A stretch of 64,000 bases of DNA from Ochotona curzoniae (Eukaryota > Chordata > Mammalia > Lagomorpha > Ochotonidae), in contig NW_024466599.1 in NCBI RefSeq assembly GCF_017591425.1, positions 74,132,501-74,196,500 on the forward strand, given 5' to 3'. How positions within the stretch are numbered: position 1 is the first letter of the stretch; each line of letters begins with the position of its first letter. This document shows positions 1 through 10,735 of the stretch, in pieces. The notes beneath the pieces are model-generated. The model made no database searches. It was not told where the DNA came from and saw only the letters and a program-made list of their open reading frames with translations. The position numbers and the translations under genes were made by a program.

Positions 1-398
1 AAAATGAAGTTTAAAAGAACTTATTGTAATACCAGAAATTACAAGAAGAGTGAAGTCTGTAATGGGAACTAACCAGAGCTGCTGGTTTCTTGAATGGAGC
101 AGGTGAAGTGTTGCAGAAGTAATATGCATCGCTTCCAGTGGAAGGAACTAAATGACTCATTATGAAGACACTCATTACTGGCTGTTTCACTTAATGGCTC
201 CATGAAAAGATGTATCAAGGGCTACAAACTTTGTGACCAATGAGAGAGGCGAGAAATAATGAGGTAAACTTGCCCAATCTTTAGGCAGATAAAATTCCAA
301 TAAGCCACAGTAGGGGGTGAGTGTTTGGGGTTGCATGTTCCTTGGTTCCAGGTGCCAAGGGTTTTCTAAAGCCTGATTGAAACCAGGAAATGAGAAAT
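1..398. other. Unannotated non-coding stretch
   Basis: I see no gene, recognisable repeat or RNA here. The DNA is AT-rich and has stop codons in every frame. Confidence 0.5.
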
Positions 399-419
399 AG
401 AGAGAGAGAGAGAGAGAGA
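399..419. repeat. (GA)n microsatellite
   Basis: About ten uninterrupted AG dinucleotides. There is no recognisable SINE around it, so it stands alone. Confidence 0.9.
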
Positions 420-904
420 CTGGGAGAAAAATATGAACCAGTGTATCTGTAATACAATTTTAGCCCTTATATAAAGCACGTTTCAAAGTCCTCATCACGT
501 ACTTGTTTAGACACTATTGCATGTTATGTTTCTATAAAACATTTCAAAGGTTGATGGAAGTTGTACATTGCACGAGTTACGAAATAATACATCGTGAACC
601 CCCTAATAACAGATGTAATAAATGTTTTGACACTTATTGAAGAACACAGCTCCCTCTTTTCACATTATAAATATATATAATAGGAACCCTTAGACATATA
701 TATCTTTCTCCATTTACATAGATCCTCAAATCAGTTATTTCAGTGTATTCAGAGGATGAAGTGATACACTGGGCTATATAGATCAGTGAGACTTGATTTA
801 ACAATCCCAAAACCTTCCCAATTAACACCACATTCAATTCAACCTCAGCCATGCCTCGGGAAGATGACCCCACATAGGTTTTCCTTCTCTTTTCTGACTT
901 CTGA
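420..904. other. Unannotated non-coding stretch
   Basis: No repeat family or gene was recognised. A 79-codon frame on the minus strand (634-873) has no domain, no recognisable splice context and no family resemblance, so I read it as chance. Confidence 0.5.
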
Positions 905-1250
905 TAGTGTTAACGCTCATCCTGATATTTAACCTAAATCTGCCCTACTGCAGGGTAAGCCTATTCTTGTTTTGTCCCCATTGACTAATGAGAATAATTG
1001 GTCCCCATCCTCTGTATAATATCCCTTTATGTAGGAGTAAAATAGTTATTATGTCTCCCTCAGGTCTTCTTTTCTGTAGATTGAATGTGTCCAGTTCTCT
1101 TCACCTTTTCTCATGGGTCACATTTTCTAAACCTTTTATCATTTCTGATGCTCCCTTCAGGACTCCCTCTAATTTGTTCTGTCTGTGAAAGGCTGCCTGC
1201 CCCAAACCAAGGCTCCGAATGGAACCCATCCAGTCCAAGGCAAGCTAAAT
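905..1250 (-). mobile_element. Ancient CR1/L3-like LINE relic, antisense
   Basis: The plus strand matches, in order, the reverse complement of the 3' part of vertebrate CR1-type LINEs. It begins with an 'aacctaaatctgccc..tgcagg' segment, continues with 'attggtccccatcctctgta' and 'ttatgtctccctcagg', and then has 'cccagttc-like..cttttctcat' and 'tttctaaacctttt'. It ends near 'tctaatttgt'. In mammals such copies are L3/CR1 class and predate the placental radiation. That it can still be read by eye over roughly 280 bp is unusual for something so old. The assignment is from memory of the family; the strand follows from the antisense match. Confidence 0.7.
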
Positions 1251-1524
1251 AATTGCCTGGCTGGCTTTCAATGTGAGTACCCCCCTAACAGCCGCCACTG
1301 CAGTCCAGCTTTTCTTGGCACACGGTCCTATTTGCTGGCATTTGATTATGCTCTGCACTCCAACAGTCCACCTGGAGAAGAGAATTAATTGCCTTTTCTC
1401 TGAGCAATCGTCAGACTCTCCTCAACAGGGAAGTACTTGTTGGAATCTTCACTAACTGGATCCTTGTTTTAATGTCGCATGTGTCTTTAAATAAACTCAT
1501 ATATGGAGAATAAAATGCTTATAT
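1251..1524. other. Unannotated non-coding stretch
   Basis: Nothing recognised. Short overlapping frames at 1185-1455 sit partly over the LINE relic and look accidental. Confidence 0.45.
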
Positions 1525-2580
1525 TTTTAAAGATTTTTTGTAAAGCCAATCTACCTTTTAAAAAATAGAGCAGTTTAAGGTTCACAGCAAAATGGAGCAG
1601 AAAATATGAAGATTTCCTATGGATCAGCTGCATTCACACTAGAGCCCCCCATCACCAACTTCTGAAGATATGTTGCAGTACCCATGTCTGTTTCCAAATA
1701 AAAGTTGGACTCCCAATGAGGCAGTTAAACATACCTTGGCACTATGATGCTACGTTTTCTCTCTTTGCCTATACGTACAATGCCATGATATGCTTAAAGA
1801 GCAGAACGCGAAAAACTTGCAACTGTTACTAAAGGTCTACATCACTATGATAATATGAAGGAAAACGACAGGCAAGGGAATCAGAGAGCGCAAAAGGGGA
1901 GGAAACTCTGTGTCTATGCAACTGTATAGTGGAAAATAATAAGAGGATATTCTCTTGTAATTTCATTTGTGAACTTTTGAAAGTCCCCTTATATTCAATG
2001 GATTTTTGGCAAAGTGTCATTATTTGTACTCCCCATTATAAAAACCATACCAAGTTGTTTTATTGCCTTCAGACATTCTTTTGAGATCTTCCTAATTCAT
2101 TCTCCCTGACCCTCACTCCTGGTAACCACTCATTGCATCAATGTTTACAAAATTTGCCTCATCCAAGGCATCATATGGTTGGAATTGTACAGATGCAACT
2201 TTTTTCAGATAATGCCTTTTTGAAAAAGAAGTATTTATTTATTTTCACTTAAAAGAATTACAAAGAGAGAGACAGAGAGAGAGAGATCTTCCATCCTCTT
2301 ACTCATTTCCAAATGGCTACAACAGCCAGAGCTGGGCCCATCCAAAGCAGAGAGCCAAGAGCTTCTTCCAGGTCTCCCACATGGGTGCAGGGGCCTAAGG
2401 TTTTTCAACTTTTCTCTACTGCTTTCCCAGCCAATTACCAAATTGTTGAACCAGAAATGAAGCAGCCATGACACAAAGTGACGCTCATATTGGATACAAC
2501 AGCACAGATAGAGGATTATCTTGCTATGCCATGCCATGGGCCTCTGATAATGCCTTTTTCAATTCTCAATATATACATAT
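1525..2580 (-). mobile_element. Old L1 (L1M-type) 3' region, antisense, split by a SINE
   Basis: The plus strand reads like the antisense of an old mammalian L1 3' end. Landmarks are 'ggttcacagcaaaat' near 1580, 'cctggtaaccactcattg' near 2120 and 'catatggttggaattgtacag' near 2172. A CSINE (2222-2545) interrupts it, and the duplicated 14 bp on either side shows the L1 was already present. It is heavily diverged with internal deletions. The L1M assignment is from memory; the subfamily is not determined. Confidence 0.6.
2222..2545 (-). mobile_element. CSINE (lagomorph C repeat), full length, minus
   Basis: It reads in reverse. The T-rich tail complement comes first, then a GA-rich run and 'gatcttccatcc', then the 'gtctcccacatgggtgcagg' body block, and the tRNA-related head near 2540. 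Perfect 14-bp target-site duplications GATAATGCCTTTTT lie at 2208-2221 and 2546-2559, so it arrived by L1-type retroposition into the old L1. Confidence 0.93.
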
Positions 2581-2997
2581 ATATTATATTTATATTTATA
2601 AAGTTCTCAGTGGTAAAGTCATTGCATCATTAGTTAGAGAAAAGAGATATTTACATACGGCATGCTTACAAATCCGGAAGGCTGCCAGTCCCTTTTCAGT
2701 AGTGGTATCAATCATTTTAGCTCTAAGTTTCTGTGGGGGAACTCTGCTTCCGTGTCTTCCCACGTGCATTCCCAACATAATATCCACTGATTTTAATGCT
2801 CAACTGTTCCATTCTAAAGACATCGATCATCAACCTTAGCTTCTAAAATATTTTAACCTCTGAAGAGTTACAACCTTAAAACTGGGGGAAAAGCAAAAAC
2901 ATATTGTACTCTTTCTACACAAAATCAGATGTGAAACTTTCTTCAAAGTTAGAAGAAATCATAGTGTTCCACTAGTGCCCCCCAAACAATTTTTGAG
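2581..2997. other. Unannotated stretch
   Basis: A short TA-rich run follows the L1 relic. Overlapping opposed frames (2468-2839 plus, 2596-2787 minus) show no protein character. Confidence 0.45.
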
Positions 2998-3318
2998 CCT
3001 ATGCCAAGTCATGATGGACTAAACACCCACCTGTGGCACTGGCATCCTACAGAGGCACCGGTTCGAGTCCTGGTTGCTCCACTTCTGATCCAGCTCCCTG
3101 CTAATTGCCCGGGAAAGCAGAAACAAATGACTGAAGTGCTTGGGATCCTGCACCCACTTGATAGACCAGGAAGAAGCTCCAGGATTCTTTCTTTGGTCTG
3201 TTCTAGCTCCCCAATTGTGACCATTTGGGGAGCGAACTAGCAGTTGGAAATTCTTGTTCTATCTCTCTCTTTCTCTATATATAAATCTGCCTTTCATATA
3301 AAAATAAATCTTAAAAAA
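2998..3318 (+). mobile_element. CSINE, full length, plus
   Basis: The order is tRNA-related head, 'ggcaccggttcgagtcctgg' (B-box-like), 'ctgatccagctccctgc', 'cctgcacccact', then a CT-rich stretch and an A-rich tail ending 'aaaataaatcttaaaaaaaa'. It is diverged but complete. Confidence 0.92.
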
Positions 3319-4985
3319 AACCACTTCCAGTTCCACCCAGCTGAGACCCAAACACCATTTCAATCCATTGTGAAATTTCTGACTCATATAATCTACATAT
3401 CATAAAAGAATTCATGATATTTGTTATATGGCTGTAGCTAACTGGAAACTTCACAGTGTGGTTCTGAAGAGTGTCAATCTAGCCAAGATGAAGAGGTGTT
3501 GAAATGAGTGCCCTGAGTTTGCTGGCTAGTTGGAACAGCTTTAATACCTACTGACTACTGAAAGGGCAAGGCAAATACTTTCAAATACACAGCAGATATC
3601 TGGAAAACTCATGCAAGACCTGTACCCCAACAAAAACACTGAGAAAATGACAACAGCCCAACATACATTTTTTTTTTATTGAGAGTTTGATTTCCATTAA
3701 ACAATCAACACTTCCTTCAAGATAATCTAAGTACATATCTCATTTTTAGAAGCTTCTTTCCAGGACTTTAAGTGTTAGCAATTTGTGGCAGCATTTCTCA
3801 CTCGCCAAAGACACACATGCAGAAGATGACATTGGTCTGAAATACCATTATATATATTTTTTCATACAAATCACTTCTGCTGACACAATGTCATCAGTGT
3901 GCAAGCGAAGTTGACATCTGAGTCAAGAGACTATTGACTCACTTGCTGTTGCCATGAGTAGTTTCTGAAAGCTGTCCTTGTTTTACTTCTTTCTCATGCT
4001 GTGTAAAGGGATAAAAAGTCAGCAAACTCTACACCAAGGTATTAGTCATTAACCCGGGAAGTTTCTGCTTGCTCCTCCTCTTCCCTTGCTGGAGATGCTG
4101 TGAGCCAGGTGGTCATTAAGCCTCAGCCCAGATGCCGCAAGACAATGCTCGCCTCACTTTTTATCATCACACCAGGTGATTCTTCAGAATAGCTCCTCTT
4201 CTACTTTCTTTCCTTTAAAAATCAAAATAGGATCCAAAGGCCATCAGAGTGTAAAAGAGTTTTTCCTTCCTCTGTGTGACTTATGCATGGTGAAGTTTTG
4301 GCTTTCTGAACAGTGAAATCTCTTTTTCCCCTTTTTCTTTTCAGACGTTCATGTTCAGTGTGCGGGTGTAGCTGAACTAAATGCCAAGCTAATGCCCTGC
4401 AGTGTGTGGTCGCCCACCTGCCACCCATCCTCTGGTCACAGAGATTTGAGCTATTTAATTTTGGAAATGACATTTCTGCACAGTTCTTCCAAGATAGCAG
4501 TTTATGTCAATCATCCAGGAACTCCTTCTGCAATGTCAATGTCAAGGGGTTTGAATCTCCTGTTGACCCTGGGGTGACAGGGCTATCTGTCTGACTCTTC
4601 TGAGCGGTGCCTTTCAGAGAATACAGAAAAGTTTACTTCCCAAGGAATTTTCCTTGTGATCTCACATCTAATTTGACCCTCCTTTTATAGTTTCAGAGAG
4701 AAGGGTCACTCTGCTCTTTTTACTGCTAGGAAGCATGCATCTACGCATGCCTGACTCCATTTTGCAAGTGTTTCTTATTCTTCCCATGATCTTATGCCGC
4801 TGAAATCCAGTTCTGTTGATGGGAGTTGATGGCGATGATAATGGCCAGCTCACCCACATTTAGGAATGACAGAGCACAGTGGCCTCCCATGAAGAGATGT
4901 GAAAACACATCTACAAGGCAGATTTCCATGTAAGTATTCTAAAAGCAAAATCACAAAACCGCAGTTAAGTTAGTAAAAGTTAAGA
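3319..4985. other. Unannotated unique-looking stretch
   Basis: No transposon was recognised across about 1.7 kb. A T9 run occurs near 3670. The segment 3880-4180 has a mixed composition with several intact words (for example 'tgactcacttgctgtt') that could be regulatory, but nothing in it can be named. Frames of 60-83 codons around 4222-4859 are scattered on both strands and look accidental. Confidence 0.4.
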
Positions 4986-5265
4986 CACTGGTTGGGATAT
5001 TCTCATCATGTATGGGAATGCCTAAGCTCACGTCCTGGCAAGCAGATCGCTTCCCATTCTACCTTCCTGCTAACATGCATCCCAGGAAGCAGCAGGTGAC
5101 CGCTCAAGCTCTGGGTTCCTGCCACGTGTGAGACATCGAGATGGTGTTCCAGCCTCCTATCTTTGCCCTGACATGACTTGTGTGGAGTGAACTAGTGAAT
5201 GGCAGATTTCTCTCTGCTTCTCCCTGTCTATATCTCAGTTTCTCTGTCTTTAACCGTTAGGTATT
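4986..5265 (+). mobile_element. Older CSINE, plus
   Basis: This is an older, more diverged C-repeat type. It has 'atgcatcccaggaagcagca', then a 'gtgaccgctcaagc' block, 'gccacgtgtgagac', and a final CT-rich run 'ctctgcttctccctgtctat'. No clean target-site duplication is visible. Confidence 0.75.
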
Positions 5266-5287
5266 TGGCAACTTAAAGTTCTTAAAT

Positions 5288-5842
5288 TGTTACATGCAGC
5301 CAATTCCCACACCCAAGTCCTCTTTTCACGATTAGTTTACCCCAAGCCAAAATCCCAGATGCAGCAGCAAGTTGCTCAGCAGGTCCTTTATTCCAGCAGG
5401 GTAGGAACGGGAGCAGGGGTGGAGGGGGAGAAAAGTGGAAGGAACACATTTCCTGCCAGGGTGGCAGTATGGGGGCTGCCAGGGCAGGGGAAGAACAAGA
5501 TGGATGAGGACAGGGAATGGGCCGGAGTAGGTGGGAGAGGGAAGAGGAAGAGAGAGAGAGAGGGGGCACCCAGAACCCCTTTATGTCATTCAGGTGAACC
5601 CGCAAGGTGAGGGCTGGGATTGGGAGGGGCTGAGGGCAGGCCCCAGGAGATTGGTACCTGAGATTGTCACAGGTGATTGCCTAAGGATGATTGATCAGTG
5701 GACGGGGTTGGGGGAGGGGCGGGGGGAGATGGGGTAGGATTATTAGGTAAGGCGCCAGGTTACTTCTGATTGGTGGATAAGCCAAGCAACTCGAATTTCG
5801 TGAGCTGCAGGAAATGGTGCAGGGTCCAAGATGGCATGTTCA
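5288..5842 (-). mobile_element. Solo LTR of an endogenous retrovirus, minus, about 555 bp
   Basis: The termini form an imperfect inverted repeat: TGTTACATGC at 5288 against GCATGTTCA ending at 5842. On the minus strand the regulatory words come in LTR order. A CCAAT-type box lies at 5763-5773, a purine/pyrimidine-rich U3 follows, a TATA-like word is near 5580, and a polyadenylation signal AATAAA (TTTATT on plus) is at 5387-5392, followed by an R/U5-sized tail. The flanks share AAAT if the last base is counted in the flank. No internal retroviral genes adjoin it. Long opposed frames inside (5282-5610) result from the biased U3 composition and are not genes. The family is not named. Confidence 0.62.
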
Positions 5843-6691
5843 AATCACTACTTACACTAACAATATAGATTAATTTTTAAATTAGAAATCACTATATGGC
5901 TACAAACTAAAAAAAAAAAAAAAAGTTCTTCACCAGTATTATTGTGAGCTCTGAGAAACAGAAATGCATGGGGGTACTGAAGGAAAATCATATCTGCGTT
6001 CCTATCTCCTCCCCCAAGTGCACAGCTGCGGTTTTGCCATGTGTCACTCAGGCAAGTCAAACATCTGGATCTGAAGGGCACAAGGACACTTCACAATAGG
6101 TATAATACCGAAGGAGGGAAAAACAATTTTGACACTGTTCACATTCCTTGACTCCATTTAAATGTGTAGGCGCTCTGAATATTTTTACTTTAAAATAGTT
6201 GACAAATCCCATACCAAAGTACAATGAAGAGACATTGTCATCCAGAAAGGAGTATAAATGCTAAGGGAGGTGCAGGCCACAGGGAGCCCTGTCTGTAGCT
6301 CTCTTTGCCCCACTCTGCAGGGATAAGCAAAGACTCCGGGGCCATCTGCCCTAGCCACCCCTTCCAGGGTCAGGGTTCCTGGACACAGTGCTCAGCCTTT
6401 TCTGTACCACCCAGCCAGCTTTGCTTGCGGAAAGAAATAGGTGCCGCTCATCTAATAAAAGAACTTAAATTGCTTTGAAAGCAAGTCCCATTTTTCTGAG
6501 CTTAGGTAACAGCCTGGCCAATCCATAGCTGTGGCTAGTGCCCGCTGGGACTCACACATGGCTGCAGCAAAAGCCCCTGGTCTCTTCCACATACAAGGCT
6601 CTTTTTCTGTCACGGGGACAGTCTCTTTTCCTTGCCACTTGCATGTTTGGTGTTCCCTGGATTAGAGAGATGGGCCTTTATCGGGGCAAGT
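5843..6691. other. Unannotated stretch with an A16 run
   Basis: An A16 tract sits at 5909-5924 and could be the tail of an unidentified retrocopy. The rest (5925-6690) is unique-looking. Nothing coding is supported. Confidence 0.45.
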
Positions 6692-6709
6692 ACACACACA
6701 CACACACAA
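6692..6709. repeat. (AC)n microsatellite
   Basis: A run of about nine AC units. It makes the C-terminal half of a 60-codon frame meaningless. Confidence 0.9.
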
Positions 6710-6797
6710 ACATGGAATGAAAAAGTAAATTTAGTTTACAGTAAAATGATTTTCAACTTCATCAATAAAACAGATCTTCAAAGTTTGTGAAAGGGTA

Positions 6798-6985
6798 GGA
6801 ACTTAGCCTGATGGTGGTGATGTTTGGGTCCTCTGTTGGAGTACTGGAGTTCAGTACCTGGCTCCAGCTCATGACCCCAGCTTCCTGTTAGTACTTACCC
6901 TGAAGGCAATCACATGATTAACACAGTTGGATCTTTGCCACCCACCATGTCAGAGACCTGGATTGAAGTTCTGACTAGATAATTG
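6798..6985 (+). mobile_element. Older CSINE fragment, plus
   Basis: It is recognised by 'gctccagctcatgacccc', 'agcttcctgttagtactta', 'ttgccacccaccatgtcaga' and 'gacctggattgaagttct'. It lacks the 3' tail and abuts a reverse CSINE. Confidence 0.7.
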
Positions 6986-6989
6986 AAAT

Positions 6990-7268
6990 TTTTTAAAAAA
7001 TATTTACTTTGATACAGTTACAGAAAGAGAAAAACTTTTGCCCATTGATTCATTGTACAATTGACCATAATGGACAGTACTGGATTTCAACCAGGAACTA
7101 GGAGCTTCATCCTAGTTGAGACAGGGGTCCAAAAGTTTGGGCTTACTTGCACTGATTTCCCTGAAGGGAGCTGGACTGAAGTATAACAGCCAGAACTCAA
7201 AACAATGCCCACATGGGATGTCAGATTGCAGGCAGCAACTTCACCTGATAGGCTACAATGCTATTGCC
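6990..7268 (-). mobile_element. CSINE, diverged, minus
   Basis: It starts with an A/T-rich tail complement ('aaaaaatatttactttgata'), then 'acagaaagagaaaaac' and a 'cccacatgggatgtcag' head. It forms a head-to-head pair with the fragment just upstream. Confidence 0.72.
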
Positions 7269-7274
7269 AATAAA

Positions 7275-7430
7275 GAACATTTCATGGGAATGTATATTGC
7301 GAAAAAAACTAAGTATGTCTTCCACAAGTTTTTGCATGAAAATAAGCTTATGTTTCAATTCCGTTTTTTTTTTTCTGCAAGCTTTTAGAAGTACTTTCAT
7401 ACTTGTTTGACTGGTAAAACAAGTAAATAA
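7275..7430. mobile_element. Palindromic MITE-like repeat, copy 1
   Basis: It matches the 'catgaactttttgaagtac' family seen twice more at 39.5-40.25 kb. The left end is 'catttcatgggaatgtatatt', the middle 'tttttgcatgaaaataagc', and the right end 'gcttttagaagtactttca'. Ends of the family are inverted copies of each other, which suggests a non-autonomous DNA transposon of Tc1/mariner size. I cannot give the accepted family name. Confidence 0.5.
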
Positions 7431-7819
7431 ACTGGTACTTTCATTCCTATTTGACTTGCATTTCTTGAGCATGTAACAACAACAACAAAAAAGGATAAAT
7501 GGTAGAATTCTATCAACAAAAATCACATCTCTCCAACAGGGACAGGGAAGTAACAATTGGCATTTACTGCGCACATGTGCAAATCACATTTAAACTCTGA
7601 GGAAGGGCTTTGGAGGTGCCCATCTTCTTCAAATAACTTTTCATCTCTCTCCAAAAGAAGAGCATTCTGAGGCTCAAATCTTCATAAATTTCATTTCCTT
7701 GAGGCTACTCCAAATCGCATGTTCCTTCCCATGACTCAGTGAAAGCATTGCAAATGCACAAGTTTATTAGTGTTTCATTTTCCAGTTAAAAATTAGATTT
7801 TCCCAAGAGGCCATTAATG
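7431..7819. other. Unannotated stretch
   Basis: Nothing recognised. A 117-codon minus frame (7221-7574) crosses the MITE-like repeat and is not credible. Confidence 0.45.
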
Positions 7820-8010
7820 TTATCAGGACAATAAAATGCTGGACTCAATGCTGGGTATGTGCTTGCAATGTAGGAATCTCAACTGAACTTGAACTGTGGT
7901 CATGCACCATGGGGGGGGGGGGGGTTGTGAGAGGAGTTGGGGAAATCCAAGTACCTATAAAACTGTATCACATAATACAATGTTATTAACAATAAAAAAA
8001 AATTAAATTT
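7820..8010 (+). mobile_element. 5'-truncated L1 3' end with G14 tract
   Basis: Words typical of the lagomorph L1 3' UTR run into an A-rich end: 'tgctggactcaatgctgggt', 'ggaatctcaactgaacttg', a G14 tract (7911-7924), 'cctataaaactgtatcaca', then 'aataaaaaaaaattaaattt'. A guanine tract in the 3' UTR is a known L1 hallmark. The lineage assignment is from memory. Confidence 0.7.
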
Positions 8011-8424
8011 TTGGAATTTTAGAGTAAGCCATAGAAGTCCTGCCCTCACCTGCTAGTTTGAATATCTATTCAGGAATAAGAAGCAGGAGATAAAAGTTAA
8101 AGGAAAGACCAGCTATATGACTACTAAGCTGACTTAAGAAATTACTTAGACATGTAAGGATCCCAAACAAGCCATGTCTATGCATATGAACAGTACACAC
8201 ACGGATGCAAACAGAGCAGGTTGAGCTGAGCCTCCGCGTGATCTTCACCCTCCTAGATTCACTGCTCACACAGCCCACCCCTCACCTGCCAGTGAGGGCG
8301 CAGAAGTGAAAAAAGAACCCCTGGAAATGCGAGGCTTGTGTGTTTTCTGTTCTATGAAACAAGAAATTTCTTCTGCCTATGGAAACACAGGAATTGGAGA
8401 ATTAGTTTCCTCTTGTTCTCCTCT
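8011..8424. other. Unannotated stretch
   Basis: Unique-looking. Short frames of 60-70 codons occur on both strands without family resemblance. Confidence 0.4.
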
Positions 8425-8750
8425 GGACGTTTGTATTCTAAAATATCTATGTTGCTGCTCCGACCTGCAGCGTGATGGTAGTTCGTAGGTGAGACTTTGG
8501 GAGGCATGAAAGTCATGAGGTCATGCATGGGAATGGTGTCCTTATGGGAGAAGCCCCCCGAGACCTCCTCCACTCCTTCCATTAGGTAATGAGACAGCAA
8601 GAAGCATGTGACCCTCACCAGGCACTGATTCTACCTACAGCACCTGCAATCTAGACTTTCCAGGTTCCAAACCCAGAAGGAAGTTACTATAGTTGCAGCT
8701 ACCCAGCCCCTGGCATTCCGCCACAGCAGCCTAAGACATGCTTAAAACCT
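8425..8750 (+). mobile_element. MaLR-type LTR (MLT/MST class), plus
   Basis: The diagnostic series of the ERVL-MaLR LTR is present in order: 'gtgagactttgggaggcatg', 'tgaggtcatgcatgggaatg', 'tgtccttatgggagaagcc', 'aatgagacagcaagaagca', 'gaccctcaccaggcactga', 'ctagactttccag', and finally 'acagcagcctaagacatgc'. It is strongly diverged; subfamily is not resolved. Confidence 0.8.
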
Positions 8751-8974
8751 GAAGCTTTTTTGAGGATTACTCTGAAATAATATCAACATGAGGTCACACA
8801 TGCAGTGTGCTTGATGCAGTTGACCAGAAGAGCCTGACAGCCCTCTAGCAACGGCAGCTGGGCAGAAGCTTGGGAGAAATGCAGGCACAGCTGTGGAGAC
8901 ACTTGGCTTCCACGCGGTACACTCTCACCCTTGCATCTTTGCCTCATCACTTCCATGGGCCACTAACGTCAGGA

Positions 8975-9215
8975 CAAAAATGATCGGCAAGATCGATAGT
9001 TAAGATGCTGCTTGCCATAACCACAGTTCAAATGGGAGTTCCTGTTTGAATTCGGGCTCCAATGCCAATAACCTACTAAAACACACCCTGGGATGTTCAA
9101 GTCCTTCGCTTCCTGTCACCAACATGGGAGACCAGGGGTGAGTACCGAGTTCCTGACTATTGCAAATTATTGGGAACTGAAGCAAATTTATTTGAGAGAC
9201 GGACACACAGAAATT
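8975..9215 (+). mobile_element. Older CSINE, plus
   Basis: Head 'agttaagatgctgcttgcc', then 'ccctgggatgttcaagtcct', 'caccaacatgggagaccag' and a shortened tail. It is highly diverged, with a low-quality 3' end. Confidence 0.6.
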
Positions 9216-9808
9216 TGAATTATCTTCTAAGTAATTTTTAAAAGCAATGGAAGGTTTTTATTTTATTTAGTGATATAGCGTGATGCCAAGATAGACATCT
9301 AGGTGTCCCTACCAGCCTGTGTTCCTGGCCTGTGTTCTCAAGCTTTAAAGGTTTGAGTGCAAAGTGCTCATCTTACCACACTGCTACCCCTGTTCTTTGG
9401 TAGCACCTGTGCACAGAACAGGATCCCCAGGGCAGTGTGGAGGAAGTCTAACTCATCTGGTGAGTGAACAAAGTGTAGAGAGTCCATGTACAAGGAATCC
9501 ATGGAATGCCTGTCCCAAGTCTGTCCCAGCAAATATTCTCCCAGCATGCCTATGGAATGATGAATACTTTTGCTCCCATCAACCATATTGCCAAGACCCT
9601 ATTGTTGTGTACTTTGTAAAGGGTAAGTTTTTGGAAATTGAAGTGACCTTATCAGAAAACTACTCTTTCTCTTATTTTATACATATGCAAGCTTTCAGAA
9701 GAAAATAACCTCTTGAAATACATGAGCAGTGGTTAGCAGTTTAAAATCCCAAATCACATTTAACTTATTTTGCACCAAAGCTGATTTCTTTCAAAAACAA
9801 AGATCCAT
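9216..9808. other. Unannotated stretch
   Basis: The part near 9240-9400 may be a worn reverse CSINE tail, but I cannot align it with confidence. A 114-codon plus frame (9364-9708) overlaps an opposed 72-codon frame; neither has a recognisable motif. Confidence 0.4.
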
Positions 9809-10130
9809 GGGGGCTGGCATGGTAGTATATCAGGCTAATCTTCCATCCAGTAGCACCAACATCTCAAATGAGTGCCAGTTCATGTCCTGGCTGCTCCACT
9901 TCAGATCCAGTTCTCTGCTTATGACCTGGTAAAGCAACTGACGATGGCCTAAAGTGTTGACACCCTGCATCCAAGTGGGAGAGTGGAAGACCGGGAAGAA
10001 ATTCCTGGCTCCCGGCTTCTGATCAGATAAGTTCTGATCATTGCAGTCGTTTGGGGAATGAACCAGCAGATGGAAAATCTTCTCTCTCTTGCTCTGTGTA
10101 AAAGTTACGCTTCAAACGGAAATAATCTTG
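9809..10130 (+). mobile_element. CSINE, full length, plus
   Basis: The head is 'gggggctggcatggtagtat', then 'ggctgctccacttcagatcc', 'acaccctgcatccaagtggg', 'ggggaatgaaccagcagatg', and a tail 'ggaaataatcttgaaaac'. The flanks share AAAACAAA, a possible short duplication. Confidence 0.9.
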
Positions 10131-10532
10131 AAAACAAAATCAGAAATACTTGGAGTTTTACTTCGTGGGACAGAGAGTTCCAGGAACAGCTGTATGTTTT
10201 GCCTCAACACTAGCCTCAGTCCCTGCAAATAAGCTCTCTCTGCTGATGAGTGCACTATAGCAGGTGCACACTGCTAAGGAAGATCAGGATGGGCATGACA
10301 CCTGCAGAGAGGAGTCAGCTTTGCAGTGAGGCAAAGGTGTTCTGGCCAAGGTGAGAATAAACAGCCATCACCTGAAGAACGGGTCCAGGGAGTTGGCGGC
10401 TAAGCACAGGAACAGAGATTTCTAAGGCAGAGGGGGCCAGTCTGGTGGAGGGAAAAAGAGAGTCAGGAACAGGAGGAGAGACCTAAGAGAAGCCCTTTCT
10501 GCTATTTCACTTCCAGAATAACCCATTAGAGT
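10131..10532. other. Unannotated stretch
   Basis: Unique-looking, relatively G-rich on plus. No frame above 60 codons. Confidence 0.4.
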
Positions 10533-10735
10533 GAGGCTGAAGCCAGGAAGCAGGGTCTCAATCCACATCTCCTATGTAGCTGGGAGGACTCCAACGAGCT
10601 TGCATCACCGCTGCTGTCTGGCAGTGCCTACGCTAGCAGGAAGCTGAAATTAGAATCTGAGCTGAATATCAACCCCAGATAGCCTAAGGCAGAGCACAGC
10701 ATTACTCTAAGTCATGGAGCTTCGCAGCATAAGCA
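10533..10735 (-). mobile_element. Older CSINE, minus
   Basis: It reads in reverse: 'gaggctgaagccaggaagc', 'ctcctatgtagctgggagg', 'cgctagcaggaagctgaaa', then 'tagcctaaggcagagcac'. The T-rich tail complement is missing. Confidence 0.65.

Noticed and set aside
3880..4180. Conserved element near 4 kb
   Set aside because: Non-repetitive and complex, but without motif clustering or repeat depletion around it. I could not separate it from ordinary unique DNA.
5282..5610. Two opposed 107-codon frames over the same bases
   Set aside because: Both lie in the biased U3/R region of a solo LTR. Low-complexity composition keeps both strands open.
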